From Sphingomonas jeddahensis (GTDB lineage Bacteria; Pseudomonadota; Alphaproteobacteria; Sphingomonadales; Sphingomonadaceae), in assembly GCF_001981525.1 (NCBI RefSeq), contig NZ_MPSB01000001.1, positions 248,001-312,000 of the forward strand: 64,000 nt of DNA, in the 5' to 3' direction. The notes under the pieces are model-generated. The model was not told where the DNA came from and ran no database searches. It saw only the letters and a program-made list of their open reading frames with translations. Below, piece by piece: positions 10,234 to 18,371 of this stretch. The translations under genes were made by a program, and so were the position numbers. Numbering within the stretch: position 1 is the stretch's first letter; each line of letters starts with the position of its first letter.

Positions 10234-11697
10234 TTACTCAGCGGGCATCCGCACCAGCACCACTGCGGGACTGGGCGCGAACATGCGTCGGGCGATCGGG
10301 GCCGGTACGAGCTGCTCCAGCCCGAGCTGGCGGAGCAACGCACCAAGCCGAGTCGGTGGCGATGGATAAGCGGCAACCACCACGCCAGGTGGCGAAACGT
10401 CTGCCGCTATGATCGCAAGCCCGCCGGGCGCTGCGGGTAGCGGCCGGATGTTGCGCTGATTCAGGAAGGCCATCGCGATGTCGGCACGAGCCACGTCGTT
10501 CGCAGGCGCCGCGACAGTCTCATTCGGATGAGCTTCAGCCGCGAGTACCAGCGCCTCCATCGACCAGCGCGGGTGGGCGTTGCCGGCGCTCATCAACAAG
10601 AGGTTGCCGGCCACCATCGCGGCTAGGATCAGCGACCGCACACGCCAGCCGAGCCGATCAAGCCAGATCGCCAGCACGATCACTGCCGTCAGCGCCGCAA
10701 GCATGAAATAGCGCGGGTTGAGCACCAATTTGGTGTAGAGCAGGGATACAAGCAGGAAGCTCGCGCCCGCCATCCAGGCGAGCAGCACCAGCGGCCGGCG
10801 CCGCTCCACCGCTATGCTACGCCATCGGTCGAACGCTGCTGCCGCTCCCGCGAACCAGAAGAGCAGGCCGAAATCGTCGTTGATCAGCAGGACGAGCAGC
10901 GGATCGATCGGCGCCCACAGCAGGAAATTTCCCTCGTGGTTCGCTGCGCGATCGATATGCTCGTCATGGTGGAAGGCAATGGTGTAGCGGCGTAGCGGGT
11001 CGCCCGTGAGCAGGTATTGGAACAACGCTTCGCCCAGCAGCACCGCCGCCGCGCCGATGCCGCAGGCGATTAGCACGCGGCGGGGGATGGGGCGGCCGAT
11101 CAGCAGCAGGGGGCCGAGCACCGCAAGCGCCAGCACGCTTGTTTCGCGGCACAGCACCGCCACGCCAAACATGACGCCGCCCAGCCCGGCGCGCAGCAGG
11201 CCGCGAGGCCCCTCTCCCGCCAGGCCGATCAGCCACGCGCCGCCCACTAGCGCCGCTGCCTCGATCAGATCGACGCTAACGGTGGTGGCATGGCTGACGA
11301 CGACCGGCAGCGTCGCGGTGAGCAGCGCCGTAATCCATCCGGCGCGCGTGCTCGCCACGCTAGCGGCAAATCGCGCCGCAACCGCCACCAGCAGGACGTA
11401 GAACAGGACTGCGGTGATCGCAAAGGACGCGAAGTTCTCCCCCACCAGCGCCAGCACCGTCGCAAAGGTGAGCGTCAGCGGAAAGCGCGTCGACCAGTGA
11501 TCGGTTCCGGGAAACGGCGGATCGGTCAGCCACCGCACGGCCCCGGCATGATAGAGCGAGTCGTCGGAGGCCATGAACCCCACCCAGCCGACGAACAACG
11601 CCGTTGCCATCGTCAGTGCCACCAGTGCGAACCAGCCGACGGTGGTTGCGGAGTTTGCGTTCTCGGCTTGCGGTTCAAGGGTGTGCGGGCTCCTCAT
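10234..11697 (-). CDS. GT-C type membrane glycosyltransferase (family 39-like)
   Basis: The 487-residue protein has about ten or more hydrophobic segments and an early acidic motif in the first loop ([11 protein letters not shown]), the pattern of GT-C glycosyltransferases such as ArnT and protein O-mannosyltransferases that use polyprenyl-linked sugar donors. The remainder is polytopic with a short soluble C-terminal part ending in a Pro/Ala-rich tail. I use the ATG at 11697 (MRSPHTLEP); the longer upstream reading lacks hydrophobic or conserved-looking sequence. Acceptor and donor cannot be told. It stands alone, with no polysaccharide genes nearby. Confidence 0.7.
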   Translation of the reverse strand: MRSPHTLEPQAENANSATTVGWFALVALTMATALFVGWVGFMASDDSLYHAGAVRWLTDPPFPGTDHWSTRFPLTLTFATVLALVGENFASFAITAVLFYVLLVAVAARFAASVASTRAGWITALLTATLPVVVSHATTVSVDLIEAAALVGGAWLIGLAGEGPRGLLRAGLGGVMFGVAVLCRETSVLALAVLGPLLLIGRPIPRRVLIACGIGAAAVLLGEALFQYLLTGDPLRRYTIAFHHDEHIDRAANHEGNFLLWAPIDPLLVLLINDDFGLLFWFAGAAAAFDRWRSIAVERRRPLVLLAWMAGASFLLVSLLYTKLVLNPRYFMLAALTAVIVLAIWLDRLGWRVRSLILAAMVAGNLLLMSAGNAHPRWSMEALVLAAEAHPNETVAAPANDVARADIAMAFLNQRNIRPLPAAPGGLAIIAADVSPPGVVVAAYPSPPTRLGALLRQLGLEQLVPAPIARRMFAPSPAVVLVRMPAE

Positions 11698-11890
11698 GGC
11701 ACCACGCGATAACGAGGGCGTGTGTAGAAATGCTTGCTTCCTGAACAACGGTTCATCCCGCCGGCCATTTGCGACAAATCGCGACCAAATCGGCGAGCCG
11801 TTGGGACAAGGCGGATACAGTGATAGCCCAGATAGGTTCTCGACGCCGCGATAACCGCGCCGCCAGTATCCAGTGAAGAGGAGCAGTCTC

Positions 11891-12253
11891 ATGTTCAAGA
11901 AGCTGATCAAGGCAACGGTCGCAGCCTCGCTGATCGCCACCCCAATGATTGCCGCCAATGCACAGGCGCAGCGTCGCGAAGTGACCACCACCACTGTCAA
12001 GCATCGCCCCAACGGGACGGTAGTGAAGAAAACAACCGTCCGCCGCGGACCGACGTATCGCACCTGGCGCCAGGGCCAGCGTTTCGACCGCCGCTATGCG
12101 CAGAACTACCGCGTGATCGACTATCGTCAATATCGTGCGCAGCGCCTAGGCGCACCGGGCCGTGGGCAGCAGTGGGTCCGCTCGGGTCGCGACGCGGTGC
12201 TGGTGGCCGGCAACGGCAACGTCCTGCGCGTCGTCCCGCGCGCCTTCCGGTAA
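11891..12253 (+). CDS. RcnB-family periplasmic protein
   Basis: The 120-residue product has a signal peptide (MFKKLIKATVAASLIATPMI to about residue 25), a basic linker rich in Thr, Arg and Lys, and a C-terminal RcnB-type domain with NYRVIDYRQYR and QQWVRSGRDAVLVAGNG. RcnB of E. coli is a small periplasmic protein involved in nickel/cobalt homeostasis, but sphingomonads carry many members of unknown role. A GAGGAGCAG ribosome binding site precedes the ATG. No metal transporter is adjacent, so the metal link is inference from the family. Confidence 0.8.
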   Translation: MFKKLIKATVAASLIATPMIAANAQAQRREVTTTTVKHRPNGTVVKKTTVRRGPTYRTWRQGQRFDRRYAQNYRVIDYRQYRAQRLGAPGRGQQWVRSGRDAVLVAGNGNVLRVVPRAFR

Positions 12254-12296
12254 GGCTTGATTTTCACGCGGTTCCGCGTAGAGGAACCATCAGCAC

Positions 12297-12327
12297 GGGC
12301 GGGTTGGCTTCGGCCTCCCCGCCCTTT
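12297..12327 (+). terminator. Terminator after the RcnB-like gene
   Basis: A GGGCGGG/CCCGCCC stem (12297-12303 with 12318-12324) encloses an inner GGC-TTCG-GCC hairpin and is followed by TTT. It lies 43 bases past the RcnB-like stop and before the rpsF leader, so it would separate the two transcripts. Confidence 0.6.
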
Positions 12328-12353
12328 GCTGTTGTGGACGACAGCCGGAGGGG

Positions 12354-12370
12354 CATGGCACGGGGCCATG
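12354..12370 (+). promoter_or_regulatory. Hairpin in the rpsF leader
   Basis: A perfect six-base-pair stem CATGGC/GCCATG with loop ACGGG lies 29 bases before the rpsF ATG. In several bacteria the rpsF leader RNA binds the S6-S18 complex for autoregulation. I see a hairpin in the right place, but I cannot show the bulged-CCG structure of the known S6:S18 motif, so the regulatory role is only a suggestion. Confidence 0.3.
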
Positions 12371-12398
12371 TCAGCGATCGGCCAAGGAAGGAAAGCAC

Positions 12399-12767
12399 AT
12401 GGCTCTGTACGAGCACGTGTTCCTTGCGCGCCAGGATTTGGCACAGGCGCAGGTGGACCAGATGGCGGAAGCCGTCACCAAGATCGTCGAGGATCATCAG
12501 GGCAAGGTCGTGAAGACCGAGACTTGGGGGCTGCGTTCGATGGCCTATCGCATGGCCAAGAACCGCAAGGCGCATTACGTCATGATCGAGATCGACGCAC
12601 CGGGCGACACCGTCGCCGAGATCGAGCGTCAGCATTCGATCAACGAAGACATCATCCGCTACATGACCGTCAAGGTCGACGCGCATGAGGCCGGCCCGTC
12701 GGTGATGATGCGCAAGCAGGAGCGGGATCGCGAGCGCGGTCGCCGTCGTGAAGAGGAGAACGCATAA
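12399..12767 (+). CDS. rpsF: 30S ribosomal protein S6
   Basis: S6 binds S18 and the central domain of 16S rRNA in the small subunit. The 122-residue protein starts [20 protein letters not shown] and contains the family sequences [19 protein letters not shown] and ending in a charged Arg/Glu-rich tail, typical of alphaproteobacterial S6. An AAGGAAGGAAAG ribosome binding site precedes the ATG. The stop overlaps the rpsR start by one base (TAATG), which matches the equimolar need for S6 and S18. Confidence 0.98.
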   Translation: MALYEHVFLARQDLAQAQVDQMAEAVTKIVEDHQGKVVKTETWGLRSMAYRMAKNRKAHYVMIEIDAPGDTVAEIERQHSINEDIIRYMTVKVDAHEAGPSVMMRKQERDRERGRRREEENA

Positions 12768-12991
12768 TGGCCCGTCCCTTCTTCCGCCGCCGCAAGAGCT
12801 GCCCCTTCTCCGCTAAGGATGCTCCCCGGATCGACTATAAGGACGTCCGTCTGCTGCAGGGCTTCGTGTCCGAGCGTGGCAAGATCGTCCCGTCGCGCAT
12901 CACCTCGGTGAGCGCCAAGAAGCAGCGCGAACTCGCCCAGGCGATTAAGCGCGCCCGTCACCTGGGCCTGCTGCCCTACGTCGTTAAGTAA
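12767..12991 (+). CDS. rpsR: 30S ribosomal protein S18
   Basis: S18 pairs with S6 on the platform of the small subunit. The 74-residue protein has the family core [19 protein letters not shown] and the Arg/Lys-rich C-terminal helix [20 protein letters not shown]. The N-terminal motif [12 protein letters not shown] retains one Cys, not a full zinc-binding set. It sits between rpsF and rplI in the standard order. Confidence 0.98.
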   Translation: MARPFFRRRKSCPFSAKDAPRIDYKDVRLLQGFVSERGKIVPSRITSVSAKKQRELAQAIKRARHLGLLPYVVK

Positions 12992-13003
12992 GGAGAAGAG
13001 CAG

Positions 13004-13606
13004 ATGGACGTCATTCTGCTTGAGCGCGTCGAGAAGCTCGGCGCCATCGGCGACGTGGTAAAGGTGAAGGACGGTTTCGCCCGTAACTACCTCTTGCCGA
13101 ACAAGAAGGCGCTGCGCGCCAACGAGGCCAACCGCAAGGTGTTCGAGGCCAACCGCGCCCGCATCGAAGCCGAGAACGCGAACCGCCGCGGCGAGGCCGA
13201 GGTCGAGGCGAAGTCCTTCAAGGACGCATCGGTCACGATCATCCGCCAGGCGTCGAACGTCGGCCAGCTCTACGGCTCGGTCGCGGTGCGCGATCTGGTC
13301 GAGGCGCTGAACGACGCCGGCCACAAGGTCGCCAAGTCGGCAATCGTGCTCGACAAGCCGATCAAGGCGATCGGCGTGTACGACGTGAAGGTCGCGCTGC
13401 ATCCGGAAGTGTCGGTGACGGTCAAGGTCAACGTCGCCCGCTCGCCTGAAGAGGCCGAGATGCAGGCGTCGGGCGTCGACGTCATGGCGCAGGTCTTCGA
13501 GGAAGGCCGCGACACCGGCGGCTTCCTGGAGAAGTTCGACCCGAACGCGGAACCCGGCGCCACCGCCGAGGCTCGCGATGAGGGCGAGGAGCCGGCGCAG
13601 GGCTGA
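13004..13606 (+). CDS. rplI: 50S ribosomal protein L9
   Basis: L9 is the elongated protein near the L1 stalk that limits frameshifting. The 200-residue product shows the N-terminal rRNA-binding domain MDVILLERVEKLGAIGDVVKVKDGFARNYL, the long connecting helix (about residues 42-75), and the C-terminal domain. An acidic Ala/Glu-rich tail of about 40 residues extends past the usual end (about 150), as in other Alphaproteobacteria. An AAGGAGAAGAGC ribosome binding site precedes the start, and a strong terminator follows 28 bases after the stop. Confidence 0.98.
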   Translation: MDVILLERVEKLGAIGDVVKVKDGFARNYLLPNKKALRANEANRKVFEANRARIEAENANRRGEAEVEAKSFKDASVTIIRQASNVGQLYGSVAVRDLVEALNDAGHKVAKSAIVLDKPIKAIGVYDVKVALHPEVSVTVKVNVARSPEEAEMQASGVDVMAQVFEEGRDTGGFLEKFDPNAEPGATAEARDEGEEPAQG

Positions 13607-13634
13607 TCGGCTCTCGCAGGCTTGCGACAGAAAC

Positions 13635-13667
13635 GGCCCGCCCGGCAGCAAGCCGGGCGGGCCTTTT
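13635..13667 (+). terminator. Rho-independent terminator of rpsF-rpsR-rplI
   Basis: A perfect 12-base-pair stem, GGCCCGCCCGGC (13635-13646) with GCCGGGCGGGCC (13652-13663), has the loop AGCAA and is followed by TTTT. It lies 28 bases beyond the rplI stop. Confidence 0.93.
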
Positions 13668-13821
13668 ACTTTGGCAGCATCACATTTTCGTTCGGCGTCA
13701 CATCCAGGCATTGCTGCGCCGGTGCGCATTTCCCGCGGGCTGGGTTGAGGCTCTCGCGTTCGGCGGGCTTAAAAGGTTCCTGCTCTCACGGGCGCGACAT
13801 CGTTCGCCGCTCCATCACCCC

Positions 13822-13917
13822 ACCTCGTCACCCTGAACTTGTTTCAGAGTCCAGCCCTTCCGCTCGCGCAGCCATCGCCCGTGAGCCGGTGAATGCTGAA
13901 ACGGGTCAGCATGAGGT
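13822..13917. repeat. REP-like inverted repeat element
   Basis: A left arm at 13822-13847 (ACCTCGTCACCCTGAA.. to GTTTCAG) is mirrored by a right arm at 13896-13917 (CTGAAACGGGTCAGC.. to AGGT), with about 48 bases between. The arms resemble those of the larger element at 54391-54489 (GTCACCC followed by a GC-rich palindrome). This is the form of extragenic palindromes scattered in sphingomonad genomes. No gene lies within it. Confidence 0.6.
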
Positions 13918-14396
13918 CATGTTGGCGGAACAACTTGCGCGCAACAGCAGACGGCGGAAAAGGGACGTCTTGTTCTTACCGCATCTGCGACAGGCCATGA
14001 ATTGTAGCTGTAGCGACGCACATCGCGCAGGGCACCGCCAGAGCGATCAAGGATGATGTGCTGCGATCCCAGCGCCGCCAGAGAGCTACCCCGGCACCGA
14101 TGCCCGCACATGCTGAACGGAACTGCTAATAGCGATGTCCGCTCGCACCCCTGAACATCGATCCAACCAACGTGCAGGCTATAGTCGCTAACGAAACAGC
14201 AAGGGCTTGCGGAAGGACAGGACGCGTACTTCCAGCTGATGTCGGCGTCCGCCTGATCTAACGCACGGAAGGTATCCTTCCTCCGTTGTCCAGCATGCCA
14301 GCTTAGCTCTCCCCTGCTAGTGACGCCTAGCACTTCCCGAAACCGCGGGCCGGGCTCATCGCGCCGGTCGCCTCACGACTGCTCCGTCACCCCCTG
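13918..14396. other. Gene-poor stretch with unusual composition
   Basis: About 480 bases with no convincing gene. Local base use differs from the flanks (more A/T, many short stop-interrupted frames). A 138-codon minus-strand open frame at 13917-14333 is Cys- and Ser-rich, has no recognisable domain and no good ribosome binding site, so I do not call it. The stretch joins the broken end of the ABC exporter and is probably a decayed remnant of the original locus or of an insertion. Confidence 0.5.
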
Positions 14397-15653
14397 TCAC
14401 GCGTTGCGCACCATCCGCTGCACCCGCGCCCGACTCCGTTCCGACAGCGCGCGGATGCGCTCGCCGGCGGCGGATATGCCCACCTTCTGCCCCGCGGGGA
14501 TATCAAGCGATAGATCGTGCAGGACCGGGTGGCGCGGGTCATATCCGAACGTTACGTGGCTGAACTCCACCCGCCCTTCACCCACCCGCAGCCGCGTCGC
14601 ACCGGGCGCATCGTTCAGTGTCCGGGATACACCGATGATGTCGAGCGTTTCGCGGAGATAACTGAACTGCTGGCTGACATCGATCAGCGCCATGGCGAGA
14701 TCGCGCGAGCCGTGCAGAATGCGGAACGTCATGGTGCTGATTACTACCACGTCGCCAGTGGTGATCGCCCCGTTGGACCAGCGCCCGATGGCCCGAATCA
14801 ACGTACCTGCGACGAAAATCGCCAGCGACAGATCGTGCAGCCCACGCATCCGCTCCACGAAGAACCAGCCGCGCCGCTGCGCCGCTGCCTCATCGTGGAG
14901 GAACCCGCGCAGGCGCGACAGCTCGCGCTCGCCCCGGACCATGCCGGCATGTTCGGCAAACGCCTTGTGGTGAACGTGACCGCGGAAGCCTAGCGCCACC
15001 AACCCCGCCGTTACGACGACGAAAATCGCGCCGAGCACGATCGCCATTCGCACTTCGATGGTTACGAAAATCAGCATCGCGCCCACAAACACGATCAGCG
15101 GCGGCGTCACCTCCTGCAGCAACCGGTGGATGATCGCGCCGAAGATGCCGGCGAGACCGGAGATACGATGCCCCAACGATCCCGCACGCTGGTTCTGGAA
15201 AAACGGCATCTGATGGCCGGTGAGATAATCGACCATGTCGAGCCGGATGCCGATCCCGTAGACAACGGTCGCGTGGCCCAGGGTCAGGGCCGCCAGCCGC
15301 TGCAACAGACTTTCGAGGATCACCAGGCCGAGGAACAGCGTAACCGCGGCATAGACGACCGAGCGGATGCGATTGCCGTCCGTCATCGAGTCGATCAGCA
15401 GCTTCATGGCATATTGCACGCCAATTGAACTGATCGACGCGCCCGCAACTAGCAGGCCGCGCAACGAAAATATCCGAGGACGCGCCGCGACATAGTGCAA
15501 CAGGAACCGACCCGGGCTGACGAGAAGGCCTGGTTGAATCAGCCCGCCCGTGCGGGGACGGAACCTCGGCCCGCAGCTCGCCGCTCCTCGACGGTGACAC
15601 CCGCGACAGCGCTTACAATGCGTAAGGGGCGGACACGTTCGGGCCCGGTGCAA
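14397..15653 (-). pseudogene. ABC exporter cut off before Walker A
   Basis: The open frame (418 codons from a TTG) encodes the six-helix transmembrane domain of an ABC exporter (for example IGVQYAMKLLIDSMTDGN, GIGIRLDMVDYLTGHQMPFF, ISTMTFRILHGSRDLAMAL) and the first strands of the nucleotide-binding domain (VEFSHVTFGYDPRHPVLHDL, IPAGQKVGI). The Walker A GxxGxGKS that should follow at once is missing; 23 unrelated residues and a stop come instead, so Walker B and the signature motif are absent. The 5' end is also doubtful: the first 45 residues are Cys/Arg-rich and another frame reads more naturally up to about 15541, suggesting a frameshift. It can hardly work as a transporter. Confidence 0.72.
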
Positions 15654-15709
15654 TGTCGGACGGACAAAGAGGTCAAGCGCATCGAAAGCGACGCTTTGCT
15701 AACCTCAAG

Positions 15710-16186
15710 TCAGTTGTCACCACCTATCTTGTCTGCGCCGTCATGTCGCGCGAGGATCGCGACGAGTGCGCTGACCCCCTCACGCAGTTCCTCCACCCCG
15801 GCGGGATCATAGCCCTGCCCCATCGTGGCCGGCACGTGCAGCGCCTTGGCGCGCAGATCCCGACCGTCGGTGGTGAGTGTCACTAGCACTCGGCGCTCAT
15901 CCCGTGGATCGCGGCGACGTGCAATCAGACCGGCCGCCTCCATGCGCTTCAACAGCGGCGTCAGCGTGCCGCTGTCCAGATGGAGCCGCGCGCCCAAGTC
16001 GCCAACCGTCTGCGGCTCCTCCTCCCACAATACAAGCATGACGAGATATTGAGGATAAGTGAGCCGCAGCGGGCGAAGCACCGGCGTGTAGAGCCGATTG
16101 ATGAGGTTGGTGGCGGCATAAAGGGGAAAACACACCTGCCGGTCGAGGCGCAGGGGATCCTCTTCTGCCGCCACCGAGCCGCTCAT
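15710..16186 (-). CDS. ohrR: OhrR, MarR-family organic peroxide repressor
   Basis: OhrR represses ohr until a conserved N-terminal cysteine is oxidised by organic hydroperoxides. The 158-residue protein has that residue as Cys19 (DRQVCFPLYAATNLI), the winged-helix DNA-binding region (VGDLGARLHLDSGTLTPLLK, ARRRDPRDERRVLVTL) and helical dimer ends. It is the second gene of the pair: its ATG overlaps the ohr stop by four bases, so it is autoregulated with ohr if the operator upstream of ohr is used. Confidence 0.93.
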   Translation of the reverse strand: MSGSVAAEEDPLRLDRQVCFPLYAATNLINRLYTPVLRPLRLTYPQYLVMLVLWEEEPQTVGDLGARLHLDSGTLTPLLKRMEAAGLIARRRDPRDERRVLVTLTTDGRDLRAKALHVPATMGQGYDPAGVEELREGVSALVAILARHDGADKIGGDN

Positions 16187-16608
16187 CGCACGGTTACGTT
16201 CAAGGCGACGTCAACGTTGCCCTTTACGGCGTTGGAATAGGGGCAAACGGCATGCGCTGCCTTGACGATCTCTTCCGCCTTTGTCTGGTCGACGCCGGCG
16301 ATCGAGACGTCCAGCGTAACCGCCAAGTTGAACCCGCCGCCGGCGCCCGGGAGCAGGCCCACCTCGCCGACCACCTCAATGTCATCGTCGCGCACCTTGT
16401 CCGCCGTGCCGCGGGTGACGTGAATGACGGCGTTCTCGAAGCATGCGGCATAGCCGGCGGCGAACAGCTGTTCGGGATTGGTCGCCCCACCCTTGCCGCC
16501 GAGTTCTTTGGGCATGGCGAGCGAGAGATCGAGGATGCCGTCCTCGCTCCGCACCGTGCCGCTGCGTCCACCGACTGCCGTCACCTTCGTGGAGTAAAGT
16601 GTGCTCAT
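16183..16608 (-). CDS. ohr: Organic hydroperoxide resistance protein Ohr
   Basis: Ohr is a lipoyl-dependent thiol peroxidase that reduces fatty acid and other organic hydroperoxides. The 141-residue protein contains both redox cysteines, Cys56 (GYAACFENAV) and Cys122 (HAVCPYSNAV), and the OsmC/Ohr fold pattern. I choose the ATG at 16608 (MSTLYSTKV) because a GGAG at 16616-16619 lies seven bases upstream; an in-frame ATG at 16614 is too close to that site. It leads the ohr-ohrR operon. Confidence 0.95.
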   Translation of the reverse strand: MSTLYSTKVTAVGGRSGTVRSEDGILDLSLAMPKELGGKGGATNPEQLFAAGYAACFENAVIHVTRGTADKVRDDDIEVVGEVGLLPGAGGGFNLAVTLDVSIAGVDQTKAEEIVKAAHAVCPYSNAVKGNVDVALNVTVR

Positions 16609-16640
16609 CGTCATTCTCCAGAAAACTGCTCGCACAACTA

Positions 16641-16654
16641 TATTGTGCGCAATA
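16641..16654. promoter_or_regulatory. Candidate OhrR operator
   Basis: The inverted repeat TATTGTGCGCAATA lies 32 bases upstream of the ohr start, in a locally A/T-rich patch where a promoter is expected. OhrR proteins bind short palindromes with TTG/CAA arms near their own promoter. The match is by shape and place; no consensus search was possible. Confidence 0.5.
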
Positions 16655-16693
16655 GATGTGCAAGCTGCAGGATTGTTCGAGAGCGCAAGGCAA

Positions 16694-16724
16694 AACCCCC
16701 ACCGACCGGGGGCCAGCGGGGGTT
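16694..16724 (-). terminator. Hairpin terminator on the minus strand
   Basis: Read on the minus strand, AACCCCC pairs with GGGGGTT across a C/G-rich loop and the run continues TTTT-like (GGGGGTTTTGCC). It lies 28 bases past the small lipoprotein-like frame ending at 16753 and before the ohr promoter, so it would stop transcripts coming from the MFS side. Confidence 0.5.
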
Positions 16725-16752
16725 CTAAAATAACTGAGACAGATGAGCGCGG

Positions 16753-16830
16753 TCAGGGCACCGCCACGCAAGCGCCCACAACCGCGGCAAGGGGAATCAA
16801 CGCGAGGAAAACGGGAACAATTTGCTTCAT
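16753..16830 (-). CDS. Possible 25-residue lipoprotein
   Basis: A very short frame encodes a Lys-containing start, a hydrophobic stretch and a lipobox-like VGAC (MKQIVPVFLALIPLAAVVGA then C), which is the form of entericidin-like small lipoproteins. A hairpin terminator follows. There is no strong ribosome binding site and the mature part would be only six residues, so it could be chance or a decayed gene. It is downstream of the MFS gene on the same strand. Confidence 0.3.
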   Translation of the reverse strand: MKQIVPVFLALIPLAAVVGACVAVP

Positions 16831-16945
16831 GGCAGGCAAACTCACTGCGTGGTTCAAGACGCACAATGCCCGGCAGGCGCAAAAGGTTTCCGCATGATGA
16901 ACGAGCATGCGGACGCGCGCGGATGAGCGCTCGGCCAAAGCTGGT

Positions 16946-18262
16946 TTAGCCCACGCCGCCTTCACCCAACTGCCGCTTCATCAGCACGCCTGCGCGCCAA
17001 TAGTGGAAGATGCCCCAGGGCGTCAGCATCGCAACGGAGAACATCGCCCAACGCAGCGATTCCGCCCCATAGGTTGGCTTCAGCATGTCGCTGATCTGCC
17101 CCACTGCAAATGGCCCAAGGCCCAGGCCGAGGAGACTGGTCGCAAGCAGCGTCAGCGCCGCCCAGGTCGCCCGCAGCCGCAGCGGCGCCAGGTGCTGGAT
17201 CATCGCATAGGTCGGGCCGATGTACGCGCCGGCAAACACCGCCGCGACAAAGTACGAACTAAGCGCCAGCGCCAGATTATCGACGAAGTAGAAGCCGAGA
17301 GCGAAAGGGAAAGCGACGATCTTCATGATCATCACGACATAGCTTTGCGCGAAGATGCCGCGCCTCTTCGCGGCGCGATCGCACAGCCAGCCGCCGAGCA
17401 TCGCGGAGAATCCCGCCACGAACGCGGCGGGCAGCGCCACGTACTTCGATACGTCGAGCATCGACATGCCGAGCGACCGCTGCATGTAGCTCGGACCCCA
17501 GCCGGTTACCGCGTAGCCGACCAGCGACGTCACGGTGATTGCAGCGACAAGGTGCAGCGCAGCGCGATTGTGCCACAGCGCGGCAATGCCCTTCCACATG
17601 CCGATGACGGGCGCGCCGTCTGGGGCCGCGGGCGCCTTGCCGTCCGACAGACCACGGCGCGGTTCAACCACGAACAGCTTCATGATCACCGCCAACGCGA
17701 TGCCGGGCAGGCCGACGACCATCAGCGCCACCCGCCAGCCATAGGAGTGCGCGACAAACCCGCCGATCACCATGCCCAGACCACCGCCGAGCAGCACGCC
17801 CAGCGAATAGATCGCCATGGCGCTGGCGCGCTTCTCCGGCGGATAGAGATCGGCGATGATTGACTGACTGGGCGGACCGAAACCGGCCTCGCCGATGCCG
17901 ACCCCGATGCGCGCTAGCATCAGATGGGTAAAGTTCTGGGCAAACCCGCACAAAGCGGTCATCGCACTCCAGAACGCTAAGCTGATCGCGATGATGTTGC
18001 TGCGGCTCGATCTGTCCGCCAGCCGGGCGATCGGCAAGCCGAGCGTCGCGTAGAACATCGCAAAGATCAGCCCCGAGAGAAGGCCAAGCTGCGTATCGGA
18101 GAGCTGCAGATCCGCCTTGATCGCTTCCAGCAGGATGGCAAGGATCTGCCGGTCCATGAAACTGAAAAAGTAAGCGGTCGTCAGCAGGCCCAGCGTCCAG
18201 CCACGACGGCGGAGGGCTCGCTGATCCCGCTCGTCCGGCACCCATGTGGTGCTGGCATCCAT
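16946..18262 (-). CDS. MFS transporter, spinster-like
   Basis: The 438-residue protein has about twelve hydrophobic segments and MFS signatures: YFFSFMDRQILAILLEAIK in the first helix and GLPIARLADRSSRSNI in the first cytoplasmic loop, then ARIGVGIGEAGFGPPSQSII in helices four to five. Sphingomonads place such porters next to TonB receptors and acyl-CoA enzymes for uptake of organic acids, terpenoids or steroids, but the substrate cannot be read from the sequence. AGGAGAGC precedes the ATG. It follows the TonB receptor on the same strand with 109 bases between. Confidence 0.88.
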   Translation of the reverse strand: MDASTTWVPDERDQRALRRRGWTLGLLTTAYFFSFMDRQILAILLEAIKADLQLSDTQLGLLSGLIFAMFYATLGLPIARLADRSSRSNIIAISLAFWSAMTALCGFAQNFTHLMLARIGVGIGEAGFGPPSQSIIADLYPPEKRASAMAIYSLGVLLGGGLGMVIGGFVAHSYGWRVALMVVGLPGIALAVIMKLFVVEPRRGLSDGKAPAAPDGAPVIGMWKGIAALWHNRAALHLVAAITVTSLVGYAVTGWGPSYMQRSLGMSMLDVSKYVALPAAFVAGFSAMLGGWLCDRAAKRRGIFAQSYVVMIMKIVAFPFALGFYFVDNLALALSSYFVAAVFAGAYIGPTYAMIQHLAPLRLRATWAALTLLATSLLGLGLGPFAVGQISDMLKPTYGAESLRWAMFSVAMLTPWGIFHYWRAGVLMKRQLGEGGVG

Positions 18263-18371
18263 ATCGCTCTCCTAAGCTGTTTTCGCTCGCAGCTTACCGA
18301 CGATTAAAGATTACGCCAGCAGCATTACGGCGGGCGGAAACGTTTCGATACATCCCCGCCCTCCGCTCATT

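Noticed and set aside
12659..13729. Minus-strand 356-codon open frame over rpsR-rplI
   Set aside because: Antisense to ribosomal protein genes; Leu/Asp/Arg repeats are a codon-bias artefact.
13917..14333. Minus-strand 138-codon open frame
   Set aside because: Cys/Ser-rich, no domain, no ribosome binding site, overlaps a repeat element; more likely chance in decayed DNA.
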